64,000 nucleotides of DNA. Origin: Carettochelys insculpta (lineage: Eukaryota; Chordata; Testudines; Carettochelyidae). The stretch spans positions 27,186,598 to 27,250,597 of the forward strand of contig NC_134138.1 in assembly GCF_033958435.1 (NCBI RefSeq). Reading direction: 5' to 3'. Made by a program: the position numbers and the translations under genes. Below the pieces are notes generated by a model that was not told the DNA's origin, did no database searches, and was given only the letters and a program-made list of their open reading frames with translations. Shown here piece after piece: positions 31,545-43,509 of the stretch. Position 1 is the first letter of the stretch; every line of letters starts with the position of its first letter.

Positions 31545-34480
31545 GTCCATAGCACCAATCAAGTGACTGGGATTGTTTTGATAAGTTGGGTACCGAAAGA
31601 AAATTACAGCAAACACGTATACTATCAATTGATTGAAACTTGTAATGTCCAAACATTGGGGCAACTGGAAAGATAGAGCTACTTCAAAAGGAGGCAGAGA
31701 GATAATAATGTGATATATTTGGACTGGCGCAGATGTGCTGGACGGCATCAGGAGAGATGTGCAGTTGCAAAGTAATTTCGCCAGGGAACAGAAAAAAACA
31801 TGAGGCATGAGTCGGATTCCTTCTTAGCAAAAGAGCTTGAGGAACATTGTTGAGATATAAACCAGTGAGTGCAAGAATGATGGTCGCGAGATTCGAAGTG
31901 AAACCATTAACCATCTCAGTTGTTCAGGTGTATGCACCCATGTTGGACAGTACAGAGGAAGAGATCAGTGACAAAGAGGCTGGAGGAGACACGGAAGACA
32001 TCATCATTGATCATTGGAGGAGACTGGAATGTGAAGGTCAGAACAGATAACAAAGGTTGGGAGAGAGTCATGAGAAGGTTTGTATACAGAGAAAGAAAAG
32101 AGCGAGGTGAGAAACTACTAGAGTTTGCTATGGAGCATGAGATGGTGATCTGCAATGTCAGATTCCAACAAAAGGACTGTAGGAAGTGGACATGATGATA
32201 GAATGATGGGTAGTCCATGAATATGATATATATGATCTTCATAACATGGGTAACATCAGTACAACAGTGCCAAACTTTCCAAAGAGCGGATATAGCCTCG
32301 GACCACAGTCCAGTGATTGCAAACATCAACATGAAACTCAAGAGAATGTGTAAGACACAGTTTAAGAAAAGACGAGACATGGCAAGGCTAGGTGAGGAAG
32401 ACATGGGGAATGCATACAGACCAGTGCTCAAGGAGATTAGTAATGAGAGAAAAGAGAAAGACCTAGATAAGAGAGTCAAAAGATAGTCATGACAATAGAA
32501 GAGGAAATTGAGCAGACTGTTCCGGAAGAAGAAGAAGAAGATCAATAAGAAATGGACAATGGCGGAGACACTTAGGTTGGTCCAAGAGAAGAGAGTGTTG
32601 AAAATCAGAAGGGATGTTTCCAAAAGGGCAGAACAGCAAAACAGAGTGAAATGCAACCAGGTAAGGAAAGCGGCCAGAAAGGATAAGGCAAAATGGTTAG
32701 AGAAGCAGTGAGAAGATATGGAGAGGTATTATGCAAGTGTAAGACTAGGGAGGTGTACAAGATGATCAGGAATATTAATAGGAAGTGGCAGCCAAAGCAG
32801 ATGGTAATCAAAGAGGAGAACAATGAGGTGCTCATGAACAATGAGAAGGTTGTGGAGCAATGGACAAGATATTGTACAAAGCACAGTTGGACCTGGGTAT
32901 CTCAGAGGGGCTGTTCAAAGAACTGAAAGAGATACTTCTCCCAGGCTTCAAGAACGAGACCAATATTTCAAAGGAGGAAGTAGAAAGAACAGTGAAATGA
33001 CTAAAGAACAACAAAAGCCCTGGAAATAAGATCACGAGAGAGATGATCAAATACAGTGGAGAAAATATGACTCAGGAAATACACCGACTATGTAATATAA
33101 CACAGAAAGAAAGGAAGGCACCTAAGGAATGGACAAGATCTGTGCCAGTGACATTACACAAGAAAGGAAGTGCATTTGGAGTGCAAGTACTACAGAACCA
33201 TTGCCCTAATGTCATCTAGGCAAGGTGCTGAGGATGATACTGATGGAGAGATTGAGATTGCAATTAGAACATCTAGTGGATGAGTAAGCAGGATTCAAGA
33301 CAGATAGATGTACCATGCAGCAGATATTGGTGCTAAGATTGATAACAGAGAAAGCTTGATGAAAGAACTACAATTGCTTCATCAATTTTTAGAAGACATT
33401 TGACAGCGTAGATCAGAAAGTGACTTGGGCAGTGTTGTTGTCCTATGGAGTGGATAGCAGACTCATATGGGTGTTGAAGGATATCAATAACAATGCAGAG
33501 GCAGCAGTGAGACTGTGCAGAGAGTTGGGAAGTTGGTTTAGATCGAGTAAAGATACGAGACCAGGAGATCTGATATGGCTAAGTATCTTCATCACACACC
33601 TATTGAGAGCAAAGGACAAGATCCAGGAAAGAGTAGAAGGGATATCTGTGCATGGGATGAGAATCAACAACTTGAGGTTTATGGATGATATAGTTATCAC
33701 TGAAGAAAATTAAGAAAAGCTAGTGAGAATGGTGTCATTACTAAATGAGGGAGGGAAGCGGTACAGACTGATTACGAACATTGATAAAACAAAAACAATG
33801 GTATTTGGAGATAAGGAAATAGGAAAGAAGATCAGTGTCGATGGAATCGAACTAGAGAACACAGAGAAGTTAACATATCTAGCAAGCAAGATAACGTATG
33901 ATCTAGACTGTAAGAAGGAAATAGCAGCTAGAATAGTGAAAGCAAGAGTGATTTTGAAGGCGATGGATAAGATCTGGAAAAGCAAAGTGATTAGCTTAGG
34001 AACAAAGCTGAGCATCTTGAAAATGTGTGTATTCAGAAGCATGTTGTACAGATGTGAGATACGGGTGATAACGAAAGATTCGAAGAGAAGGATATTGGCA
34101 TTCAAGAGGCGTTGTTATAGAAAGATCCCGAGAATAGGATATATACAGAAGGTCACCAATGAGGAATTATGTAGGAAGATACAGTTGAAAGAAAACCTAG
34201 TGTAGAAGGTTATACAACTGAAGTTACAGCTATTCGGTCATATTTGTAGAATGAACGACGAACAAAAAATCAAGACCTTGGTATTTGGCATAATGGATGG
34301 CTTGAATACGAAAGGCAGATCCCACAGAGAATGCGTAGCTAATATAGTAGATAGGTGTGGAGCAGTCTACGGAAGCTAAGCCACTCTGCACTGGACAGGG
34401 AAAGATGGAAGAAAATAGCAAGAGAGGCATCAGACACCAACAGGCGCCGAGCCCAAGGTTGTTGATGATGACGATGCACA
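31545..34480 (+). mobile_element. RTE-clade LINE, decayed, sense
   Basis: The relic starts with endonuclease pieces: CNVQTLGQL, then SVVQVYAPMLDSTEEEISD (31847 on), GGDWNVKVRTDNKGWERV (about 32015) and EKLLEFAMEHEMVICNVRF. RT pieces follow at 33400-33715 and the C-terminal region at 33723-34205. It ends in a GTTGATGATGACGATG tail at about 34460-34480, the trinucleotide-rich tail expected of RTE elements. It has many stops and frameshifts. Its left edge abuts the 5' side of the antisense CR1 at about 31530-31545. Confidence 0.8.
33380..34205 (+). pseudogene. RTE reverse transcriptase and C-terminal region
   Basis: Recognisable segments: TFDSVDQKVTWAVLLSYGVD (motif A region, 33400 on), AAVRLCRELGSWFRSSKDTR, GDLIWLSIFI (motif B, worn), NNLRFMDDIVI (motif C with both Asp present, about 33671-33700), TNIDKTKTMVFGDKEIGKK, VDGIELENTEKLTYLASKI, ISLGTKLSILKMCVFRSMLY, RRILAFKRRCYRKIPRI and NEELCRKIQLKENL. 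The segment matches the 41708-42199 (-) fragment closely. A stop at about 33712 separates the two halves. Confidence 0.75.
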
Positions 34481-35189
34481 ATGATCAATCTGCTTCTTGG
34501 TTCTGATAATCAACTGACATATTCAATCCACACTGTCACTCAGGTAGTTTACGTTTATGAGAAAAATTATGGCTCTTTCAGTCAAGACTCAAAAGGAGTA
34601 CAGAAGTAATAACTGCGTAGTTGACTTACCCATATTTCTGTGTAGAGAAACTGTACCTAAAGGAATTGGAAAACAAACATCTTTAAATAGAGTCAGAAAG
34701 TTCCTTATTTTTACTTTAGTTGTACCTAATCATTCGAGCATCTCAGTCACTGGGCTCATCAGTTTCCTTTAGTGAGTTCTAAGCAAACACTAGAAAGAAG
34801 GGTTTTTTTTAAATCATTTCTTCCCATATGTGATGGGGTGCCTGCCCCAAACAAAGCTGGATTCGATAAAGAGGGTCAGAGAACCCTGTGATAGGATACA
34901 CCTGAAGGAGAGTGAGGACTGATAAGGCCTATTGGCTCATGAAGCCCAACTGGGGGAGGAGTTGGGATAGGCATAAAGTGAGGGAAATGGTGAGAAGGGG
35001 AACTGCCCTCATTCCCTAAGGAGAGAGGGATGTGGCAAGGACCAGCAGGAGGAGGGCATTCTTTAGGCATACACAGAATAAGCAGCTATGTAGAGCACCA
35101 ATACATTTGGGGGGTGGGGTGGGGAATTTCGTAGTGTCCTATGCTGTGTATGTCTAGTGCTGGCCACAGTGCTAACTCCATGGCCCCAG

Positions 35190-35590
35190 TGTCCTGGCTC
35201 CATGATACCTACTCTGCCTACCAGCTGTGGCGGTTCAATCCACTGGCCCCAACTCTGCCTCCTGCTCTGACCCTTTCCTGACCCCCGGGACCTAATCCTC
35301 TAGCCCCTGGCTCATGCTCCGACCACCTCCCCGCAGCCCCAGTCTCCCATCTCCCCGATCTCCTGCTCTGTATCCCAGCCCCAGTGTCCCCAGTCCTTGA
35401 GGTCCCAGCTCCACCTACTGACACATGTGGCCACAATCCCCTGCCCTCTGCTCTGGCAGGCTGCACCATTCCCCTTTCTGCCTGCTGCCCCACCAGACTC
35501 TCTGCCCTGATCCTGCCCCTGCCCCCAACACCTGCTCCCACGGCTCTGAGCACAGACCCCTAAGAGCTCCCCCTCCCCTCCTGGATGGGG
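35190..35590. repeat. Degenerate C-rich block
   Basis: Irregular repeats of CCCTGCTCTGACCC, CCCAGCCCCAGT and CCTGCTCC. This is the opposite-strand counterpart of the G-rich blocks at 22160-22760 and 36700-37100. Open frames on - across it are compositional. The preceding 34830-35110, and perhaps 36410-36640 after element E, look like one further unidentified repeat, now split. Confidence 0.35.
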
Positions 35591-35692
35591 GGGTATAGTG
35601 CACGAGCTGCATTGGGCACCAGCATTAATAAGGCTGGCCTGGAGTGTGAGGTTTAGGGGCAGATAAGAATTGGGTTCCTGCTTTGGACTATA

Positions 35693-36403
35693 GGCTACGT
35701 CTACACGTGAAGCCTACATCGAAGTAGCTTATTTCGATGTAGCAACATCGAAATAGGCTATTTCGATGAATAACGTCTACACGTCCTCCAGGACTGGCAA
35801 TGTCGATGTTCAACTTCAACATTGGGCAGCACCACATCGAAATAGGCGCTGCGAGGGAATGTCTACACGCCAAAGTAGCACACATCGAAATAAGGGTGCC
35901 AGGCACAGCTGCAGACAGGGTCATAGGGCGGACTCAACAGCAAGCCACTCCCTTAAAGGGCCCCTCCCAGACACAGTTGCACTAAACAACACAAGATCCA
36001 CAGAGCCGACAACTGGTTGCAGACCCTGTGCCTGCAGCATGGATCCCCAGCTGCAGCAGCAGCAGCCAGAAGCCCTGGGCTAAGGGCTGCTGCTCACGGT
36101 GACCATAGAGCCCCTCAGGGGCTGGAGAGAGAGCGTCTCTCAACCCCTCAGCTGATGGCCGCCATGGCGGACCCCGCTATTTCAAAGTTGCGGGACGCGC
36201 AATGACTACACGGTCCCTACTTCGATGTTGAACGTCGAAGTAGGGCGCTATCCCCATCTCCTGATGAGGATAGCGACTTCGACGTCTTGCCGCCTAACGT
36301 CGAAGTTAACTTCGAAATAGCGCCCGACGCGTGTAGCCGTGACGGGCGCTATTTCGAAGTTAGTGCCGCTACTTCGAAGTAGCGTGCACGTGTAGACACG
36401 GCT
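35693..36403 (+). mobile_element. Harbinger A deletion derivative E (711 bp)
   Basis: Ends are GGCTACGTCTACACGTG and the inverse of AGCCGTGTCTACACGTG. ATA flanks both sides (35690-35692, 36404-36406). Same length as C and the same structure: palindrome-rich left end, CAGCTGCAGACAGGGTCATA, CCCTTAAAGGGCCCCTCCC, ATG at about 36041 followed by DPQLQQQQPEALG and TAA, then the right end with GAGAGAGAGCGTCTCTCAAC, ATGGCCGCCATGGCGG and ACGTCGAAGTAG motifs. No transposase core. Confidence 0.85.
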
Positions 36404-36699
36404 ATAGACTCCAGCAAGAAGCTGAGAAATGTGAAGTAGCCCCAGAGAGCAGAGGCAGCTCCATTGATAACCTGGAAGAGGCCAGAGCTGGGGAAGAAAG
36501 TCAGAGGGCAAACAGGAAAACAGCAATGCAGGCCGGGATTGCATCGGCAAAGGTTACTAGTCGCAAGGTAGGTGGTAACCCTCAGTTTCCTTCCAGACCC
36601 TGGTTACGTGGCACCATTTGGACAGTGGATTGGAAGACTGTGTGGGACAGGCAGGGCCGGATTAACTCTTCTGGGGGCCAAGGGCTATTAGATATTATA

Positions 36700-37100
36700 G
36701 GACCCCTAGATTCTGGGGTGGGGCTAAAATATGGGGTTCAGAGTGTGGGAGAGGGCTGTAGGTAGAGGCAGAAGGGTGGGGGGAGGAGGTGGAGGCTCTG
36801 ACTGGGGGTGTGGGATCTGGCGTGGGACTAGGGATGAGGCATTTGGGGTGTAGGAGGGGGTTCCAGGCCGAAGCCAAGAGGTTTGGAAGGTGAGAGTGGG
36901 CTCAGGACAGGAGGTTGGGGTGGAGGTGTAGGGTCTAGGTGAGAGTCAGGGTGCTGGAGGGGCTCTGGGTTGGGGTGTGAGGTCTAGGAAGTGTTAGGGA
37001 CTAAGCATGCTAGAGGGGGCTCCCGACTGGGGCAGAGGGTTGAGGTGCAGGGTGCTGGGTCTGGGCTGTAGTTAGTGTACAGGATAGGGCTCCCCTTTGG
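36700..37100. repeat. Degenerate G-rich block
   Basis: Variants of GGGGTGTGAGGTCTAGG, GGGGTGCAGGGTGCTGG and GTGGGGCTAAAATATGGGG repeat irregularly. Same type as 22160-22760. Non-coding. Confidence 0.4.
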
Positions 37101-37109
37101 TGGTGAGGG

Positions 37110-38135
37110 TAGCAGGTGGCTCAGCACAGCCTGTGCTGCCCAGCACTCACCTGCAGGCATGACCCCTCACAGCTCCCATTGGTCAGGATTCCTTGGCAAC
37201 AAAGCTTGCAGGTGAGGGCAGTGCAGGGACGAAACTTCCACCTGTATGCACATCTCCAGCCTAGAAGGAGAGACCAGCAGCATGTGAAGCTGCCCAAACC
37301 GAGCCAAGCAGGGCCAGATAACATGCATTCGCAAAGGGGATTTAGTGGCTGCAGCCCAGGGCCTGGGCTAAGGAGGCCTTGCAAAAATAGCCATACTTTT
37401 TTCAGCCCACTGATTTTTTTGTGGGGCCCCTCTTAACCCCAGGCCCTATGCTGCACTGCATGAAGCCCCTTTCTTAATGGTCCTGGAAACTGTCCAGAGA
37501 GACTCTGGTGCCTCAGAAGGGGAAGACAATAGTGAGCTGGCTGGAGGAAGAGCCATGAAGCCAGAGTATCCTGAATCCAGAGAGAGAGAGAGAGAGAGAG
37601 GGTTAAGGGTAACATTTAATCACATCCAAAGATTTTGTCTCAGTCATGTTCTTTTCAGTCTGACACACAGATGGAGAAGAAATTGTGGGTTAGGGTTAGT
37701 CTGGAGGTAGGGAAACCCCAAACTGAGCCAATTTTGAGCAAGCTGCTGTGGAAACAAGTTTCAGATTTGCAGAACTGTCTCTTTCCTCTTCATGTTTTAT
37801 AGAGTTCCCTTTCTCTGTCATTTCTGGCACAGATCAGACTGTCAATTTCCAGTGACGAATTAGCCAGACAGTGGTCTTCCTTAAAGTACTGAAACATCTG
37901 GTTTCTTTAATTAGCCAACAATATGTTTACACTTAACCACAAATCTTTCTCAAAAACTTTGCAGGAATAACTGCTATGGTTTTTCTGATGTTACAATGCT
38001 CTTCTCAGAAACATCAGCAGGTTGGGTTTATTCTCACACAGAGAAGCCATGAGTGCAAGGGACTGGACTAAGTGACCTCTCAATGATGGTTGAAATCCTA
38101 TGACTCTTCAATTCTGTCTTCCAAATAATGAGAAT
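37110..38135. other. Unannotated DNA with (GA)n
   Basis: A (GA)n microsatellite of about 22 bp sits at 37580-37602. The rest is not recognised. Confidence 0.5.
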
Positions 38136-38140
38136 TGGAA

Positions 38141-38641
38141 TAGTCAGTATCAGTATGAGCATGTTTTTGAGTTTACACTAAGACACAACAACCCTTTTCT
38201 TGATAACAAAATACTCTCTTAAAAGTGACTTGGCACTTTGACCTGTAAAATGTAAATATTTATATCTAATAACAATGTGTGCATTTTTATTGTGCCTCTA
38301 ACCCAGGGGTGAGCCAATGTTTTATGTTGGACTCCACTTTTCATCCCTGCAGTTAGCAGGGCCCACATCCCCAAACTGTCTAATGTAATCCAAATGGACA
38401 GAAATTTCAGTTATGTTAATATATAGAGAGAGAGAGGTCAAATTTTATAGGTCAAAATCTGCCATTTGATCTACATGTGTGGTTATCATTGAAGTTTAGG
38501 GAATTCCACATGTACTTCTAAGGACTGAATTTGGCCTTAAATTTAAATGACCAAGTCACTTTTAAGAGTGTATTTTGTTATCAAGAAAAGGGTTGTTGTG
38601 TCAGTGTAAACTCAAAAACATGCTCATACTGATACTGACTA
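38141..38641. repeat. 93-bp near-perfect inverted repeat with 317-bp spacer
   Basis: Arm 1 is 38141-38233 (begins TAGTCAGTATCAGTATGAGC, ends TTAAAAGTGACTTGG). Arm 2 is 38551-38641 and is its reverse complement except for one substitution (ATACTCTCTT against ATACACTCTT) and one 2-nt indel (CACTAAGACAC against CACTGACAC). No TIR family is recognised and the arms do not look like the GTCTACAC MITEs. The spacer carries a fragment (CAGGGGTGAGCCAATG, about 38312) resembling a hAT end and a short (AG)n near 38424. Confidence 0.75.
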
Positions 38642-38999
38642 TATATATAAAACCCTCTATCAGCATGTGTAAGAAAATGAGTTTGAAGAATGTTTATATG
38701 CAGAATGGGAGGCCAGCTTTTGAAAATCTCTCCCCATATTGATGTCAAGGACTATATGGCATTTTGTAAAGTTATTTAAATACGTATTTTTTCTGGGTAC
38801 AGAGAAAGGAGAAATTGTATTTAACCCAGGAGCTCACCTAAGAGAATCTGCTTGAGAATTCTGAGGCCACTCAGAGAGACACCAACCCAGTCCATTCTTA
38901 TAAAAATGCTGAAACTGGGACAGAAATCAATACCAACTCTTCCAAAAATCAGTTTTTGCTATATATTTTTATGACAAGCTCTTACATCAAGTACTTACA

Positions 39000-39395
39000 G
39001 AGTCATAGAACCATAGAACACTGGAACTGGAAGGGACCTCATGAGGTCATCAAGTTCAGTTCCCTACCCTCATGGCAAGACCAAACACCACCTATATCAT
39101 CCCTGTTAGATAGTTATCTAAGCCAGGCTTAAATATATCTAATTATGGAGATTCTACAACTACCCTGTGCAATCTATTCCAGTGCTTAACCACCCTGACA
39201 ATTAGGAATTTTTTCTAATGTCCAAGCTAAACCACCCTTGCTGCAAGTTAAGCCCGTTGCTTCTTGTCCTGTCATCAGAGCTTGAGGAGAATAATTTTTC
39301 TCCCTCTTCTTTGTAACACCCTTTTAGATACTTGAAAGTTGCTGTCATTGCTTATGTAGCAAAATTCTCCTTAAAGTCACTGAAGGTTTGTCTGA
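39000..39395 (-). mobile_element. CR1 LINE 3' end, antisense
   Basis: The + strand reads CATAGAACCATAGAACACTG, GGAAGGGACCTCATGAGGTC, GCAAGACCAAACACCACC and CCAGTGCTTAACCACCCTGA, the conserved antisense start of reptile CR1 3' ends. Strongly 5'-truncated, as is usual for CR1. Confidence 0.85.
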
Positions 39396-39399
39396 GAGA

Positions 39400-40375
39400 G
39401 GACTTTAGTAGTGAGCATGTACACATCTCTGGGAAAGATGAAAAACAAAAGTATTAGGGAGCAGGTCTCTTTGAAAACCAATGGTATGAAACTTTTGCTT
39501 TTAACTTCCTTTGGTGCTTTAGAAAAACTCCCACACTGTACTGATACAAATTTGCCTTTAACACTGGCAAAATGACTTTACAGCTTTAAAACATGAACCT
39601 ACCTCATTCCTCTTCCCACTTTTGCCTCAATCTTTCTCAAAGAAGCAGCACTCTAGGAAGTGTTTTTCTCACATAAAGATGTTTTCCCTATTGGAGTGTG
39701 GGCCCATATGAACTACACACATGGGGATAGGAAATGACTCCAAAATGATCAGATTCAGGCTAAATCACTGCACTGTACAACATTTTTCAGAAGTGGAAGT
39801 TCATAAATCACTCTTATGCATGTGGATTTAATAGACTATTTATTAAAAAAACTGTACTCAGAAAGTGTACTGCTTACCCCTACATTAAACAGACTGAAAG
39901 GTTATTTAGGTGAAATAAATACTTAAAACACTGACTAAATCTGGATTTAAATGATAAGTTATCATTTAGATATAAAAATTACAGTTTTTTTGTGAAAATA
40001 ACAAATCCTCAAATAATAAGACAATAACTAATGTAACTACAGATTTGCTTACCATACAAGTGTATCCTAGAACTATTGTATTTTAAATTAGAATTTGACA
40101 CATTTTAAGTCCTATTCTGCAGGGAAAAAACAAAAGTCAAGAAACATATGCAGGTCAGCCTGGGTGTAACAGCCCACTATTGCCATGATGCAAGGCTCAT
40201 TACTCATATCCAGATCTTTTTTAAAGTAAGCATATCATCACTCTGAAAGCATGGGTGATATTACGAGGGAGGTTGGAACATACAAATGAAATATGAAGAT
40301 AAGCAAACCCAGAAAATAAAGCGCACTGGACAGTTAATATTCTATTACATGAATAGCAGAACTGAATGCAAGCCC
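39400..40375. other. AT-rich unannotated DNA
   Basis: No recognised feature. No open frame long enough to assess. Confidence 0.45.
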
Positions 40376-40377
40376 TA

Positions 40378-40640
40378 GGCCTGGTCTATACTAGGGAACA
40401 AAGTTAATCCCAGATACTCCATTAGTGTAGCTAGAATCGATATATCTGGATCGACTTTGTTCCCTGCAACTCTTCAGGCTAGTGTCAACCTCCCATACTC
40501 CATGTGATAATGTGGAGTACCAGGGTCAACAGCTGAGCCCAGAGAGATCAATTTTGCTGCATCTTCACAGACATGGCAAAATCGAACTCTGGATGATCAA
40601 TAGCAGTGCATCAATCATGTGGTAAGTATAGACATACCTT
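40378..40640. mobile_element. MITE with GGTCTATACTAG ends
   Basis: Left end GGCCTGGTCTATACTAGGG; inverse of the right end GAAGGTATGTCTATACTTACC. Internal blocks AATCGATATATCTGGATCGA and AAAATCGAACTCTGGATGAT suggest an old inverted arrangement. A related, interrupted copy is at 41268. Confidence 0.5.
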
Positions 40641-41267
40641 CTGAATACTTAGAATGCAAAAGCACTCTGTGCAAGATGCTTTCCAAACATGCCATGAAGC
40701 ACTTTGCATCCCAAAGAGTGTATAACATGGGTGGAGATATGTCATACAAGCAAAGTGCTCACAGGCAAAAAGCTGATGACAGGTACGAAGATCTCAATTA
40801 CACGCATGTCTTTTTGTTGAAAATAAACTCACCTCAATCCTCTCTCACTAAATTTCTCTTCTCCCATCCATGCTCTCATACAACCCTCTTTCTCCAGCTA
40901 TCTTACAACCCTTCCTCCCAACATTTCACCCATCCCTTCCACTCAAACAAGCAACCAATCCATGAGATAACTCAGTGAGACATTGAAAAAAGAGGACTTT
41001 GTTGACAAGCTTCCTGGAAGTCTTGTAGAACATTTCAAGTAAAGATCTGACAAATGGGGAGTAACTTTGCTTCAGGTGGAAGAACTGCAGAGATGCTAGA
41101 GCTATCCCACTGTAGTACTGTAGTGATGGAAGGAATTTCCATCAGTCTAGCTATGTCTACAGTAGGGCACAGACAAACCTAGCTATGTTGCACAGGCTGC
41201 AATTTTTGCCATAGCCCTAAGCAATGTAGCTAGGTTGGCCTATTTTAGGTATAGAGTAGACCTCAGG

Positions 41268-41485
41268 CCAGGTCTGCACTAGACCTGAAAGTCAATTTCA
41301 GATATGCAATTGCAGCTATGGCAATTGTGTAGCTAGAATTGATGTATTAGAAATGGACTTACCTGACCATCTTCATTAAGGAAGGTCAACAGGAACATTT
41401 CTCCCATCAACCTCCTTTACTTCTCTCAATATCGAGGAGTACAGGTGTCAACTGCCAGCCCCAGACACATACCTTTTGCATGTCT
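41268..41485. mobile_element. MITE fragment, truncated by RTE insertion
   Basis: Starts AGGCCAGGTCTGCACTAGAC with internal GTGTAGCTAGAATTGATGTA and CCATCTTCATTAAGGAAGGT. The last block also occurs at 62740 (CATCTCTACTAAGGAAGGT), so 41268 and 62630 are relatives. The sequence stops where the RTE tail begins. Confidence 0.45.
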
Positions 41486-42238
41486 TCATCATCATCATCA
41501 TCATCATCAATAACCGTGGGCTCAGCGCCCATTGGTGTCTGATGCCTCTCTCACTATTTCCTTCCATCTTTCCCTATCCAGTGCAGAGTGGCTTAGTTTC
41601 TGGAGACTAGCTCCTCACCAATCTACTACATCATCTATCCATTCTTTGTGAGGTCTGCCTCTCCTATTCAAACCATCCATTATGCTGAATACTAGGATCT
41701 TGAGTTTTCATTCATCATTCATTCTGCAAATATGTCCAAATAGTTGTAGCTTCCGTTTTATAACCTTCTGCAGCAGGTTCTCTTTCGGCTGTATCTTCCT
41801 ATATAATTCCCCATTGGTGACCTTCTGCATCCATCCTATTCTCAGAATCTTCCTGTAACAACTCCTTTTGAATGCCAATATTCTTCTTTCCAAATCTTTC
41901 ATTATCACCCATGTCTCACGTCCGTACAACATGCTGCTGAGTACACACGTTTTCAAGGCACTCAGGTTTGTCCTTAAGCTAATTGCTTTGCTTTTCCAGA
42001 TCTTACCCATTGCTTTCCAACTCGTTCTTGCTTTTGCTATTCTAGTCACTATTTCCTTCTTACAGTGTAGATCACACATTATGTTGCTCCCCAGATATGT
42101 GAACCTCTCTACATCTTCTAGTTCAATACCATCAACACTGATCTTCCTTCCTATTTCCTTATCTCCAAATACCATTGTTTTTGTTTTATCGATGTTCATA
42201 ATCAGATGTCTTTATCAGACATCAGAAATTCCATATCA
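41486..42238 (-). mobile_element. RTE-clade LINE 3' fragment, antisense
   Basis: On + it begins with (TCATCA)n at 41485-41513, the element's GAT-rich 3' tail. Then on - come the C-terminal protein pieces NIDKTKTMVFGDKEIGRK, VDGIELEDVERFTYLGSN, SALKTCVLSSMLYGRETW, RRILAFKRSCYRKILRIG, NGELYRKIQPKENLLQKV and QLFGHICRMND. Frame 41708-42199 is open for 163 codons, better preserved than the 33723-34205 homologue. Only the region downstream of RT motif C is present. Confidence 0.85.
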
Positions 42239-42654
42239 ATCCTGACCACGGTGATCTTTCCAGAAGTATGGATGTGCCCTCAGAAAAAAAATGTTACAGG
42301 TGTAAGCAAGCAGTATGAGAGAAAGTGAAGAGACAGCTGTAGGAGAAGGAGACAAACAGGTTGTAGACACTGCATAAATGGTGGAGCGGACTAGATGGGG
42401 AGCAGTGAACAGAGGTAAGCTTGCCAATATGGAAAGAAGCAGAACTGAAGGCCCCCCAAAAACTTGACACTCCTGTAACAGAAAAGAGGAGCTGGTCCAG
42501 GGTTCGAAGACATGGTGTGACATGGTGTGAACTATGGAAAACCTTAGGAGATGCATTTTGTGTAGACTGGAGAGAGTGGAAGTGTGTCTGGGAAGTCAGT
42601 GACATGGGGGTAACAGTAATCAAGGTAGAAGACAGCATGAGTTTGAATGAGAAT

Positions 42655-42905
42655 TTCAGGGTTTGTCTGCATGGAGACTTAGTGCACAGCAAGCTGGGAT
42701 GTCAAGCTACAGTGCATCAGCTTGCTCACCTCTGACTGGGCCGGTGGGCCCCACTACAGCACATTAAATGTCCCAGAGTGCACTCTGACTTATTGTTGCA
42801 GTACATCTAAGCAAACTACAGCACTTTTTGGTGTGCAACAGCAAGGTCCACACGGTCAGTTAGTAGGCAGCAATCTAGCATGCTGTAGATTCAGTTTATC
42901 ACACT
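42655..42905. mobile_element. Palindromic MITE
   Basis: The left half (GGTTTGTCTGCATGGAGACT, TAGTGCACAGCAAGCTGGGA, CCAGAGTGCACTCTGACTTA) is mirrored in part by the right half (GTCCACACGGTCAGTTAGTA, GGCAGCAATCTAGCATGCTG, TAGATTCAG). The right end is truncated or diverged. Confidence 0.4.
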
Positions 42906-43213
42906 TGGTCACTGTACGGACAATTCCTCTGTTGCGGACAGAAAGAAAAGGTTGGGTCTCAGATGTGTTGTATAGGGAGAAAAGGCCTAGTCTGGACTTG
43001 GACTTGGACTTGATATAGGAAGAAAGAGAAAATGAGGAATCAAAGATGGTTTTCTAAAGCTGGGGCCAGAATATGAGATACTCTGTGGTAGTACTGTCAA
43101 CAACCAAAGGGAAGTGAGGGAGATGATGGAGGGCTTGCAAGAAAAGATCAAGAGCTCCATTTTGGGCCACATGGAGCAGACTTGATAGCAAGACTTCCAG
43201 AGGAATGTCAGAC

Positions 43214-43504
43214 TGGTGGCTACACTGTCTACCTAACTTGACATAAGTTATGCCATTTGTGCACTGCGACTTGTGTAAATTATTTTAAAGTCGCTTATTT
43301 CGAATGTGGTGCCGTCCAAACAGCACCAAAGTTTGAAATAATCATCCATTTCGAAGGTTCCGCTACTTCTCTCATGACAAGAGGTAGAGGAAACAGAATG
43401 CTGTGCTTAAACTAGCTGTGCTAGTTTGAGCATGGCGAATGGCTGCAGAGTTTCACTTTTGTACATTTGTATCCCAAAATAGCAGCTGTAGTGTAGCCAT
43501 AGCC
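43214..43504. mobile_element. MITE with GGCTACAC ends (291 bp)
   Basis: Left end TGGTGGCTACACTGTCTAC; inverse of the right end GGCTATGGCTACACTACAGC. AGAC on both sides (43210-43213, 43505-43508). The interior has TTATTTCGAATGTGG and CCATTTCGAAGG. Confidence 0.6.
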
Positions 43505-43509
43505 AGACA

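Noticed and set aside
31916..32656. 246-codon frame on - within the RTE LINE
   Set aside because: Antisense shadow of the RTE coding strand; the sense strand carries recognisable endonuclease pieces.
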